Source: a virus
Direction: 5' to 3' (one strand)
DNA: 43,822 nt
IMG/VR virus record: IMGVR_UViG_3300045125_000070
Coordinates: 1-43,822 of that record
Part shown: positions 11,610 through 21,306 of the stretch, piece after piece
Layout of the letters: each line of letters starts with the position of its first letter
How positions within the stretch are numbered: position 1 is the stretch's first letter
Notes under the pieces: generated by a model
The model's database searches: none
Told to the model about the DNA's origin: nothing
What the model saw: the letters and a program-made list of their open reading frames with translations, nothing else
Program-made: the position numbers and the translations under genes

Positions 11610-11968
11610 TTAAGCAAGCAGCCCGTTAATTTTCACGGTTACAGACCCGCCCCCAGCCACGTTCGTACCGACACGCGCCCGTAGAAACCCTGAAGCTGCA
11701 CCTACCGTATTGTTAACGTAGGACTTGCCCCAGTCAGGTCAGCCGCGTTCTTGGTATCCAGCTGATGCCACGTCCCTGAGTAATCGTACGTGTCCGCTGT
11801 CTCAATAATCACCGTGCCACCGCTGATAGTGCCAGTTCCCTCAATTGTCCAAAAGGTCTGACGGCAATCCTGCATCGGAATTGGCCTACCCGTGCCCGTA
11901 GTAACTGCCGTCAAACTCTGCGCTTCCGCATCGTTAGGATTAAATTTATAACCTATCATTCCTGCCAT
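11610..11968 (-). CDS. small structural protein of unknown function (frameshift near C-terminus)
   Basis: The ATG at 11968 follows a strong site (CTAGGAGGCTTATATG). The protein begins MAGMIGYKFNPNDAEAQSLT and is beta-rich: TFWTIEGTGTISGGTVIIET, then YDYSGTWHQLDTKNAADLT. The uninterrupted frame stops at 11702, but the neighbouring frame continues naturally (NNTVGAASGFLRARVGTNVA) and ends VTVKINGLLA at 11610. That implies one indel and about 119 residues. The all-beta character and position directly after the tail spike suggest a small virion-surface or receptor-binding accessory protein. This is inference only. Confidence 0.6.
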
Positions 11969-11977
11969 ATAAGCCTC

Positions 11978-14900
11978 CTAGTTAGCAGACCCATAACGCT
12001 GTTTAAGCGCTTGGCAATACGCTCCAGTCCCGCCCGCTTGCACACGGATTCCGCGATCGCTTACAATCCGTAGCAATAAATTAACGTCTCCGTTAGCCGG
12101 TGTGCCCGAAGTTGCTAAAAGTCACCGCACTAAAGTGTGGTGAAGTAATAGTCGGAGAAGTGGCGAGTACCGCATCACCCGTTCCCGTGACATTAGTCCA
12201 CGCCATCACCCCTGCCGTTGAACTCTTCAGCAGGTAGTCATTACCTGCCGGTGCAGCCGTGGGCAAGGTAAAGGTTGTCGTTGCTGAAGTCGTACCCGCT
12301 TGCAGGTATAGGCGATTACCGTTAGTGGCGTTCATAAACAACGCCTTGCCCGTTACCGCGCTTTCCTGACCCAATTTCAGATTTTGCGCCCCTACGCCGG
12401 GAATGCGTAGCAACATTTTCTGCTCAGTACTATCCCTGAAGACGCCAAGGCTGGAAGGTCAACGGCAAACCCAAAGCTGGTTTCGTAGTACTGTTTTGGC
12501 TGTTCCCCAGCCACCAGAAACGGTACAGCCTGAGAGTGAATTGGCTGGCTATTTGCCCACGTACCGCCACCCAGCATCAAAGTATTAGACGCATCCCAGA
12601 ATCCTGCCGGTGTCGTCCCCCGCCAGCATTATCAAAACCTGCTCCAGCAAAGTCGTACTTAAGAGCAATATGACTGATAGCAGCAGGGGATGATAGAAAG
12701 CTATTGCCGGAAATAGAACCAAACCGCGAATTCTCTTTCAGACGTATGCCGTAGGTACCAAAATCCTCGATATTATTATTGAGCAGCGGTCCACGGTAAT
12801 ACGAAGTACCGTCTATGGCCACGATGGTTGGCCCGTTATTTGTAGGTGCCGCCGCTAAGGTAATTGTATTAGCATTGACGTTGATAGAAGAGACTGTAGT
12901 AAACAGATTGACGCCACTAGATGTTCCGTTGGTAATGTAAACCCCGTTACCCACTTCAAAATCAGCAGCATTAGTTACATTAGCCAAAGTGGCGTTGCCC
13001 GATGTCATTACCGCGCCTGATGATGCGCCGTCCGATCGTTCCGAGTACGGTAGTACCGGTATTAGTTGAGGCGTTAAGCAGTGTCACTGTATTACCCGCA
13101 ACGTTTACCGCCGTCACAACCGTTCGCAGGTGTACACCGCTGGACACGCCATTCGTCAGGATAACCTCATCGCCGGGATTAAACCCGCCTCCTGACGCCA
13201 CACTTGTCCAGTTGGGTATTGCCGGACGCCATCGTTGCCGTAGCGGTAACGTATTTTTGCCCAAACAACCCCCAAAACGCGCTACTTGCACTATCAGGGG
13301 CCATTCCGTTATTGGACATCAACATCGCACCGGCAGCACGAATACGGAATCCTACGCGCCACGCCTCTACCGTCTTTACGTAGTTGTTCAGGAGCGTAAC
13401 CGTGTTTGACCCGCCTAGTGCGCCAATATCAATATGGTCTTCTCCTACCTCGTCAGTCGTGACGCGCTCAATAATACCGCTAAAGATGTATGGGATATTT
13501 AACGCATCCTGACGGCTAGTCAATTAGGGACAAGTTTTCAAACTTGAACTCTGACAAGTAGGAGTTGGTATCCTTGATGTAAATGCAGTGACCGCTTGTT
13601 CCGACTGCCTTACCAGCACCGCGAACCCTAAATCCCGAAGATTCAATCCGTATCCGTAAGCAGGCGTGGTTACGTTAATGACGTTGTAGTTGGAACCACG
13701 AGCCTTGATAATACTGCGATATGGCCCGTACGCCCTCAATAATTAGCCCATTCACGTTAGCGGTAATTGCGTCGGTATTATACGTGCCAGTAGGAAGGTA
13801 AAGCGTCTTCCCGCCTGACGCCTGAGCCGCTGCAATAGCCGCCACAAGGCAAGCTGTATCGTTTGTCCCGTTATCAGCAAGGTCGCAGCCGTAGTCAGCC
13901 GCATTCACCGCCTGACGCACACCGTAAGAGTTGGGCTGATACAGTGAAACAATACGCCAATCGCCGGTAGAGTCCGCCCTCAGAACCAAGGCCTCTTTGT
14001 TCCGGCTCATCACATACGAGGATACCCCGTTAATCGTGCCACCTCCTGCCGTATTGATGGTCACATTATTGGTCACTGCACTGCCAATATCCTTGATAGT
14101 GATTACATCGGACACCTGATAGTTTCCGGCCCAAGGAATAGTGATAGTGCAAGCTGAACCGCAATTAGCCTCGATGCAGCGCACCCCCGGCCCCGTTAAA
14201 GCAGTAGTAGCCGTTACCGTTATCTTTTCGGCTAAACTGTCAGCCCGCGCTAAGTACCCCACGGCAGAGGCGGTTGAGTTGTAGAAAGTGCTGATTCGGT
14301 CGGGACTACCCGCTGTCACGATTTCAGGCCCCCTGCCAAGCGTCTGCAACGGAGGAATGCCGTTAGAGTGAATTGCCTGACTGTTCGCATACGAAGACGC
14401 CTTGTTTTGTGAACTGTACGCTGTCTTCGACGTACCCCCGCATAATCAGCTCAGAAAAGTAATCAACCCCGTTGTTGGCCAAATCAAACTGAATAGCCTT
14501 ACCCGTACTAATACCGGAGTTGTCCATCTGCACCGTGGTCTGGCCACGCAGACTGACAGTAGAGCCGTAGTACGACACCACGCCATATGCCACCCAGCTC
14601 TCAAGGTTGCAATCAATGCAGGTAAACTTGGCAACCCCGTTTGACCCGTCTACCGCCGCTTTCTTACCAACAACGGCCCAGGCTGACCCGCCAATCACGT
14701 TGTTGACGCCGTTACAGCCACGGCAGGTAAACTCACCCGCCTTGATACGAAAACCCGTCGTCTCCCCACTGCGGGGCCGTAGACGGTGAAGCCCCGGTCT
14801 GGGATGTCCGGAGCAGGCCAACGTAAATCTTGTCAAATACGTTCTGCGGCATAGTGGCCGCGTCGTACAATACCGGAAAGCCCTGATTATTGGATATGTA

Positions 14901-16200
14901 CAGGTCACTAAACATCGAGCTGTACGTCCTGCCCACGAACAAGCCGTCACCACCCGTATCAAGGATGTCTACGCTATCAACGCGCACGTTAAAGATGGAC
15001 GCGTCGTCAGTTACGTACAAACCAGTCTGTGACGTTCCAGATGTCACTGTTCCTGTAATACCGACCTGCTTTAGCGTTGGGCCGGTAAAAATGTACGCGC
15101 CAGCACCTTCAACTAGGGAGACTATTGCGGCGTTTGTAGCCGACTTGATGATGCTTCGATTGCGGCCATCACCTATAACCGTCACCCCGCCAGGAATAGA
15201 CAAGCCAGAGACGTTGTACACTCCGGTGGGGACATATACCGTCTTGCCCCCTGCCGCCGCAGCCGCGTTAATGGCGGACTGAAAGCAGGTCTGGTCAACC
15301 GAACCGCCATCGTCATCGGGATCACAATTGTAATCTGTAACAATATTGATGGCCTGCGGGGTTCCCCGGTCGTCAAAATAGAAGCGTTGCTAATAGTCAG
15401 CCCGGTTCCAACCGTCAAACACGCAGGCTGATTGCCTGTTACAGCGTAATAAATCATCTGCCCGGTAGAGCAGGGCTAGTAACCGGGCGTCTATCTGGGC
15501 CTTCGTGTACGCCTCGTTGGCAGGCGGCACTATTGCCGGGGGCTATTGAACTGACACAACGCCGTCCAGCTTGTTGGTGTTACCGGCGGAACCCGAAACT
15601 GGTCAGCGCAGGCATATATCTGTATCAAGGCTATTATCAGGCCGGTAGAAGGCCGCCGTGTATCGAGCCTGATTTGTTGGCCCTACGGCGTCCGTTGTGG
15701 CGTCGATAACCAGCTCAGGAATGTACAGCGTGCGAACACCGCTAACCGTGATAACCGAGGGCTCCATATCGCTTATACCAAGCTCCCGTACCCGGTGTAC
15801 CGGGCTGCACGATATAGGTCTTCCCAAGGGGTTGAAAAGCCCGGTCAGCATATATGCGGTATTCAACATACGGATGCCACACCACGGTCGCCGGGGAAGT
15901 CTCGGGACAGCCCCCGGTAAGAGTAGCCTGCGACGTGCTATCCACGTTTTTAACGTAGTAGTTCTGGACTCCAACCGTGATATAAAAGCCCCCCATACCT
16001 ACCCATTGCGGCCGAAAGCAAGCCGCACAGGTCAGTAGGGCATTAGTTCCGTTTGTGACCGTCACTCCGGTAAGGGTGACAGCCGACTGCAAGCCCGTTG
16101 GATTAAAATTGGGCTGCGTAGTTGCGCCAATCGTTACATCCGTAGCTTTTGCGGAAACAGTTAAGCATAAGGCTATAAAAGCAATCTTAATAAATCGCAT
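11978..16200 (-). CDS. tail spike with signal-peptide-like N-terminus and two pectate-lyase-type beta-helix modules (frameshifted)
   Basis: The ATG at 16200 has CGGAGAA upstream. The first residues, MRFIKIAFIALCLTVSAKA, look exactly like a Sec signal peptide. A repeated head domain follows (VTLTGVTVTNGTNALLTC; VYIPEL-like strands), then AYTKAQIDARL, typical of phage fibre linkers. Module 1 reads DYNCDPDDDGGSVDQTCF, AINAAAAAGGKTVYVPTGVY, then GVTVIGDGRNRSIIKS. Module 2, about 400 residues later, reads ADYGCDLADNGTNDTACLVA and AQASGGKTLYLPTGTYNTDA. Both match the start of pectate-lyase superfamily beta-helices used by phage depolymerase spikes. Further on are two copies of a beta repeat (GDEVILTNGVSSGVHLRTVV and GNGVYITNGTSSGVNLFTTV), then a fibre-like tail ending CQALKQRYGSAN. 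About 1405 residues across at least eight indels. Likely binds or degrades a host surface polysaccharide. Confidence 0.7.
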
Positions 16201-16240
16201 GTATTCTCCGTTAACTATTCTTCCAAATACATCAGCTGTA

Positions 16241-16778
16241 CTACCCGTAATAGTACGACCCGCTACTGCTAGGGGCACGCCCGCCAGACGAACCCAAACC
16301 TGACCCCGGTTTGCTTCCCATTCCTTGCAATAACCCGCTCCCAACACTGCCAGCACCCTGAATGATGCTTCTCCAGATGCTTTCAGTTGGGGCACTGAGT
16401 ATACCCTGTCGTCTGACTAGTAAGAGGTCTGCCGATGGTCATCTGCGCCAAGGCCAACCGTCGCATGAAATTGTTCTGCAACGCATTGTTGGCTGCTTCA
16501 GAGAGCTGCGCTCCGTATTGTTGCGTCCCCATCATGTTTTCCATTCCAGACATAATTCGACGCGACACGTTTGGCATTCTTTGACCGTAAGCCGTACTTG
16601 CCTGCTGTTGCGCCATTTGTTGCTGCCGGTCAGAGACGGCCTGCATTCCAGGAGACATCGATTCAGGCATCTCCGGCATACCGCGCAATGCCTGCGTATC
16701 CTGAGTTTCGCTTGGTCGCCATTCCTGATACCGAGTGGTCTGCTCTGCTGGCAACTTCATCGGTTTAGCTTTTCCCAT
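16241..16778 (-). CDS. small Gln/Met-rich structural protein, paralogue 2 (frameshifted)
   Basis: The protein starts MGKAKPMKLPAEQTTRYQEW. It shares its first ten residues exactly with the gene at 17258-17722 (MGKAKPMKLP), and also the downstream pattern NNFMRRLALAQMTIGRPL versus ANFARRMQLAEMTLGRPL. The continuous frame stops early (16383). The next frame gives SAPTESIWRSIIQGAGSVGS, matching SAPTTSVWGDIIRTGAQIAG of the paralogue, so one indel is inferred and the real end is at 16241 (about 178 residues). The C-terminus is Gly/Ser-rich. The AAAGGATA site precedes the ATG. The protein resembles small virion proteins with a hydrophobic glycine-rich tail; its function is unknown. Confidence 0.65.
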
Positions 16779-16793
16779 AACGGTATCCTTTGT

Positions 16794-17258
16794 TTATAAG
16801 TCTGCTAGTAAAAAGTCTTCTATTTCTGCCCTAATTACTAAAAACAACAGGTACAGGAAAAACACCGTACCACTAACAGCGTTGTCTCCAATAAGGGCAA
16901 AACCTAAATAACGAATGGAAAACCCCAGATATCCGGGATGGTCACAGTACTTATATAAACCCGTTGTAACCCTGTACGGCGGAGCAACCAAATCACCTCG
17001 AAAAAAGGGGTTATCGTGCAACGACTTAAGGGCAACGCACGTCCCCAAAACAATTAGACCAACGCCTCCCGTGACCCGCCATAGAGTTAAGGGACTGCTC
17101 CAAAACGCCCCAATACACGTAGCAACCATCAGCACCCACGGCACGTATTTAGCCTTACCTTCATCTCGCTTGTACGTTGCCAGAACATGTTGAGGGGCCA
17201 TAAACACGTTTACTGCTAATACTGCCAGCCACAAGCCGCCCGTTAAAAGTACTACCAT
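16794..17258 (-). CDS. isoprenylcysteine carboxyl methyltransferase/PEMT-like membrane methyltransferase
   Basis: The start ATG at 17258 overlaps the TAA of the upstream gene (TAATG), giving 154 residues in one intact frame. There are about five hydrophobic segments: LLTGGLWLAVLAVNVFMA, YVPWVLMVATCIGAFWSS, GGVGLIVLGTCVALKSL, YLGFSIRYLGFALIGD and VSGTVFFLYLLFLVIRAEIE. The signature is YRVTTGLYKYCDHPGYLGFS followed by RAEIEDFLL. This corresponds to G.Y....HP.Y.G and R...E..L of the ICMT/PEMT (isoprenylcysteine carboxyl methyltransferase and phospholipid methyltransferase) superfamily, which uses S-adenosylmethionine at the membrane. The arginine usually before HP is aspartate here. It lies inside a phage structural operon, between two paralogous small genes, so it looks like an acquired accessory gene. 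The substrate (lipid, protein or small thiol) cannot be predicted. Confidence 0.65.
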   Translation of the reverse strand: MVVLLTGGLWLAVLAVNVFMAPQHVLATYKRDEGKAKYVPWVLMVATCIGAFWSSPLTLWRVTGGVGLIVLGTCVALKSLHDNPFFRGDLVAPPYRVTTGLYKYCDHPGYLGFSIRYLGFALIGDNAVSGTVFFLYLLFLVIRAEIEDFLLADL

Positions 17259-17722
17259 TACACCCCCGACGCCGCAGCGGCTCCAGCTATTTGCGCCCCG
17301 GTACGTATGATATCGCCCCAAACGCTTGTAGTTGGCGCAGAATCGTAACCTGATACGCGAGCGCTAAGTGGTCGGCCCAAGGTCATCTCAGCCAATTGCA
17401 TTCTACGGGCAAAATTGGCTTGATTAGCATCGTACGCAGCTTGCCCTGTCAAAGCACCGTAGTCCTGCTGCAACCCACGCTGTTCACGCGCCTGTAGTGC
17501 CTGCCGAGTCTCCTCAGGAACACCGGTGCCATACGCATTTCCCCATCGCTGCCGTGACAACTCCTGTGCCCGTCCGTACTGTGCCCCAAGAGCGGGTGCA
17601 AGAGATTGTGGCATTACTGGCATATCCCTTACGGCTTGAATATCAGGCGTATTAGTAGGTGCCCATTCCTGATATTCGTAGTTCCGCTCGCTTGGCAGCT
17701 TCATTGGCTTCGCTTTACCCAT
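17258..17722 (-). CDS. small structural protein, paralogue 1
   Basis: An intact frame of 154 residues beginning MGKAKPMKLPSERNYEYQEW, Gln/Arg-rich in the middle (LSRQRWGNAYGTGVPEETRQ), then ANFARRMQLAEMTLGRPLSA. It ends in a hydrophobic Ala/Gly tail (IIRTGAQIAGAAAASGV). It is paralogous to the gene at 16241-16778. Its ATG overlaps the last codons of the GNAT-like gene upstream, and its stop overlaps the start of the membrane methyltransferase gene downstream, so the three are translationally coupled. The glycine/alanine tail could interact with a membrane. Function unknown. Confidence 0.7.
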   Translation of the reverse strand: MGKAKPMKLPSERNYEYQEWAPTNTPDIQAVRDMPVMPQSLAPALGAQYGRAQELSRQRWGNAYGTGVPEETRQALQAREQRGLQQDYGALTGQAAYDANQANFARRMQLAEMTLGRPLSARVSGYDSAPTTSVWGDIIRTGAQIAGAAAASGV

Positions 17723-18181
17723 TTGGCAACCTCGTCAATACAACCCATTCATCATTCCGAGTCTGCTCGACAAACCCGGCAGCTTTTGCCACCCTGATAG
17801 CGGCGCGATTCTTGACCTCAATTTCCGCCTTTAGCCCTACAGCTCCCAACTCAAGCAGGCGGTCAGCAAACTGACGCGCATACAAATACGTCACCGTCGG
17901 GTGTATCGTATGACGTGGGACGTTGGCGTGAACCGCTAACCAACCATCACCGTCATCCTGAGCCTGAAACAGGGCTACAATCTTATCGTTCCACGTTACC
18001 CCCAGTTAATCTCATACACTGGCTGGCCAAACTCTATAACCTCGCTAGGCACAAGGACTCGCGTCGAAAACGTCTGAGACAATAAAGGTAGATAATATTT
18101 TCGGGCTATTTCACTGCCCGTTCCAACACCAAAAGCATTGCGACTTACCGCTAAAGACAGTTCTACGTCAGGTCTAGCCAT
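17715..18181 (-). CDS. GNAT-like N-acetyltransferase domain protein (one frameshift)
   Basis: The ATG at 18181 has a GGAGG site (TTGGAGGTATCTATG). The first frame gives MARPDVELSLAVSRNAFGVG and then SEIARKYYLPLLSQTFSTRV, and ends at INWG near 17997. The neighbouring frame continues without a gap as VTWNDKIVALFQAQDDGDGW, RQFADRLLELGAVGLKAEIE and VKNRAAIRVAKAAGFVEQTR, and stops at 17715. Joined, this is about 155 residues, the normal length for a GNAT. The N.aai...ak.aGF pattern near the end is typical of the GNAT fold's last helix-strand; the R/QxxGxG/A acetyl-CoA loop is not clear. The single indel lies near 17999-18000. The identification is tentative; the substrate is unknown. Confidence 0.5.
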
Positions 18182-18765
18182 AGATACCTCCAATCGTTAG
18201 AGCCGTCATTGACGGCGCTAGTGGTCAGATTTGCGAGGAACACCTTAACGGTGTCCGTAGCCGATACTTCGCAGCCGCCAAAAACCAACCCAGCGTCTAG
18301 GGCGTTAGGAGGCTGCAAAATCACAATATCACCTGTCGCTACCCCGGTAAGCGTTACATCTACAGAGCCGCGACTACTCGCGGATATACTACCGGGGTCT
18401 ATACTTAAAGTTCCGGTGGCCGTGTTTTTGATAATCGGCCCTCCCCCAATCTTCAGGTCGCCGAACGTGCCCTGATTAGTAATGTTCAGGCTGCTAAACG
18501 TTGGCGACCCGGAAGACTGGAGGTTTTGCGGCAGGGTCGCGGTCAGCGTGTCACCACTGAACGCTAAACCCGCGCCATTTGCATCACCGGCAACATTCTT
18601 GGGAGAAGGGTTGCCCCCAGCGTCAAATCCTACAATTTGCGCCGTTGTGCCCGTAGCACCGATAGTCCCGACATTCGCCGCTGCCTGCTGCGCGGTCTGC
18701 TCTGCCGCTTGCGCCCCGCCTTGCAGGTAATCGTAATCATAAATGTCGATACCGTAATAACTCAT
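18163..18765 (-). CDS. short fibre-like/virion protein
   Basis: An intact frame of 200 residues. Its ATG overlaps the stop of the propeller gene (ATGA). The N-terminus MSYYGIDIYDYDYLQGGAQA is aromatic, followed by an Ala/Gln helix (AEQTAQQAAANVGT). The rest resembles phage fibre shafts: GDTLTATLPQNLQSSGSPTF, SLNITNQGTFGDLKIGGGPI, TGTLSIDPGSISASSRGSVD. The C-terminal 70 residues look globular and beta-rich (GDIVILQPPNALDAGLVFGG). The 'LQSSGSPTF..L' repeat style is typical of tail-fibre and chaperone-bearing proteins. It probably attaches to the tail near the propeller-like protein. No enzymatic motif is seen. Confidence 0.65.
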   Translation of the reverse strand: MSYYGIDIYDYDYLQGGAQAAEQTAQQAAANVGTIGATGTTAQIVGFDAGGNPSPKNVAGDANGAGLAFSGDTLTATLPQNLQSSGSPTFSSLNITNQGTFGDLKIGGGPIIKNTATGTLSIDPGSISASSRGSVDVTLTGVATGDIVILQPPNALDAGLVFGGCEVSATDTVKVFLANLTTSAVNDGSNDWRYLWLDLT

Positions 18766-20728
18766 CTCTGAATACCGTTCACGATCCCGTTGACAACGAC
18801 CTCTGTTACGACGGCCGAATTACCGGCAGAATCTACCCGGACGCTAAATGACTGAGCATTCGGAATATTCGTGAACACTACGTTTTGATGCTGTACATCG
18901 CAACCGGCCAAGGGTAAGCTCACCACGGCTTTAGATATGTCGGTTACATCGGGAATAGCCAGTCCGGGTTCCCCTTTGAAAATGTACAAGTTGTCAGCTG
19001 CACCGGTAAACTTGATGGCTTTAATTGTCTGCCGAGGCCCGTCTTTATCGAGGAAGGGAAACGCGACAAACGAAACGGTTCCTGCTCCGGTTCCGCCTTC
19101 CCACTGGTACACCTTAAACTCGGCCCCTGATTTGATAATCAGTTCACAGGTGTTATTGACCGTGGCTGCGCTTACCACCTGTCCCGTGACCTGTATAGGT
19201 AATCCCCAGACACCCTGTTGCAACATATACGGGATGATAGTGGTATAAGTACTGCCGTCGTAGTGCATAGCCAGCACTGCGCCGTTAGACGGGTCAAGCC
19301 CCATTACAACTCGGGATACATCCCAAGTCGCCATGTCTGATTCGACTGGCGCGGCAAACTCAAGGTCTGGAGAATCGTCAACTCTTGTACGCACAATCTT
19401 CACGCCGGTGGACGTACCTACGGCGGCAAACAAGGTTCCTTCCGCGACTACGGCCTGAGCAGGCCCGGAGAATCCAAATGACCACGCCTGACGTATCAGG
19501 AACGGGTCAGCCGGATTCTGCGTAAAGGTTACTACCTCTAGGCCGTTAGTCGTAAGAAGGAATATCCTCGCATCTCCCGCCAGCGCGTGAACAATATTGG
19601 CCCCGCTCTGTGTTGAACGGGCCAAAATGCGTGGAAAACTCTCGGGGTTTCCGATTTTGGAAGGATACAACACGTTGTCCCGCCATCCAAACGGGACGTT
19701 GTTAAAAAGCATCAAGCCGTCTAAAATTGGCGGCTCATCGTTATCAAACTCAAATAGGTCCGTTAGCTCACCATTCTCGCCATTCCAGAACAATCTCTTT
19801 GACGGTGGCCGTTTTAGGTGCAGCTTGGTCTGCTCCAGACACTACCGTAGCCGAGGTGTCCGAGGTGATAGTGGCAATCGTATAATCAGTACCACTGACA
19901 GTAATGACGTCGCCTACCCGCAGGTCACGGGTAAACCGTGTTCCAGTCCCCGTCAACGACTTGCGTGGCGATGCCCGATTGTTCCCTCGATCGTTAACAC
20001 TGACTTCACGTATCAAGTCTCCAAGGGCCAAAATTACCCTGCCCCCAATACGTTCCGCCATACATCCACGCATCCTGCCCGCTGATAGCCGCAGGTAATA
20101 CCACCCGTGATTCGATTGTTACCACTGGAGGATAGAGTTTGCGTTTGTCCTCCACCGTTAGTAGCCACCGTAGACTGGGTTCGAGATAGTTTCTGTTGCA
20201 ATACGCTTGGCAGCACGCAATCAACGAAACAATGCCGTCCATCCCCTTAGTACCGCCCGGTTCTATGGAAACGGTGCCAATAGAAGCTGGGGCTGGTAGT
20301 CCGGCATCGTGGGCCGCATACGTCGTACCGCTGAGGAGTGCCACCCGTAAACGCCCCGCCGTGGCAGAGGTTGTAACCCCTGTCAATGTAAACGGCGTAG
20401 TCGTAGACTCGTTGATGTAGACTTGCTGTCCGGTTTCCTGGCTTAGATAGAAAAGTGCCTGATTGTATCTGACAAGAGAAGACTTTGCGTTTACGGCCGA
20501 CCCGCCAATGACCCCTCGATTTGTATTGAGCGGAAAAATACGTGGCCCAGTCGTACTCAATCCGGTTTGACGCAAGTTCACGCCCCGCACTGGGACAAGT
20601 CGGCCAAACGGACGCAACCAATAATTCAAGCCCCGGAACAGTACGTTCGGGGCAGCATCCGGCCCCCCATAGCTCTGAGAAGGCCGATAACCACCAGATA
20701 CACTGTAAACCACTAAGGGTTGATACAT
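18762..20728 (-). CDS. tail nozzle/packaged-DNA stabilisation-like beta-propeller protein (frameshifted)
   Basis: The ATG at 20728 has GGCGGAGTAAGC upstream. Three consecutive frames read as one protein of about 654 residues. Part 1 is VVYSVSGGYRPSQSYGGPDA ... FRGLNYWLRPFGRLVPVRGV. Part 2 is RIGGRVILALGDLIREVSVN and VGDVITVSGTDYTIATITSD. Part 3 has a repeated beta pattern: MFWNGENGELTDLFEFDN, GWRDNVLYPSKIGNPESFPR, DARIFLLTTNGLEVVTFTQN. The W/F-rich repeats with 'nxVfysrigdp' and 'l.v.t..glyv' resemble propeller tail-hub proteins of short-tailed phages (stabilisation or tail-tube-B class); this is by pattern only. It lies directly downstream of two connector-like genes, which fits. Confidence 0.55.
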
Positions 20729-20730
20729 GC

Positions 20731-21306
20731 TTACTCCGCCTTATCGGCTTGCACTTTGGTTACAGCCATCTTGACCAGCAGGTCTACGGCGTCATTCTCG
20801 AGGGTTGATGGCAGGGTAGCCGTCGTCGGAACGAAATTGGCCGTAACCGTCAGCGGCCCCTGTACGTCATACTTGTCACTATTAAAGTAGTCTCCTGACG
20901 TGGCTGACCGAGTATAGATACGCTGATTTGCCAAGGTGTAGTACCATAGTCCCGGCGTCAGATACCCTTCAAACTGCTCCCGGTTCGGAATATACACCAG
21001 CTTCAAATTAGTCAGGCTGTCTCGCACTACCCCGTAAGGAATCGACCAATACAGGATATCCGCCAAAGAGGTAATCGACCCCACGTCGGTTAGAGGTTCC
21101 CCTACTCCACTTACCAAATCTACGGAATACTCCTGCATTAGCAAGGGAGCGCGATTATGGTCTTTGGCTACCTCGTCCGCCAAGGTTTGCATCACCGAGG
21201 GAATCATCGAAGACAATTCCGCTTCTTGATCCAAAACGGGAACCGGCGACGGTGTTCCCGACGCCAGCACCATAATCGCTCTGCGTGTCAGCTCAAGGTC
21301 GGTCAT
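20731..21306 (-). CDS. head-tail connector/stopper-like protein
   Basis: An intact 191-residue frame, ATG overlapping the stop of the gene before (ATGA). The sequence starts MTDLELTRRAIMVLASGTPS and contains SMIPSVMQTLADEVAKDHNR, DILYWSIPYGVVRDSLTNLK and GYLTPGLWYYTLANQRIYTR. It ends in an amphipathic helix (AVDLLVKMAVTKVQADKAE). Helix, mixed beta core and terminal helix, small size and place between capsid and propeller genes suggest a neck protein. No family is recognised with certainty. Confidence 0.6.
   Translation of the reverse strand: MTDLELTRRAIMVLASGTPSPVPVLDQEAELSSMIPSVMQTLADEVAKDHNRAPLLMQEYSVDLVSGVGEPLTDVGSITSLADILYWSIPYGVVRDSLTNLKLVYIPNREQFEGYLTPGLWYYTLANQRIYTRSATSGDYFNSDKYDVQGPLTVTANFVPTTATLPSTLENDAVDLLVKMAVTKVQADKAE

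Noticed and set aside
14363-16200. Two separate tail spike genes instead of one
   Set aside because: No start codon with a ribosome binding site lies between the two beta-helix modules and the reading continues through frame changes, so a single gene is more likely.
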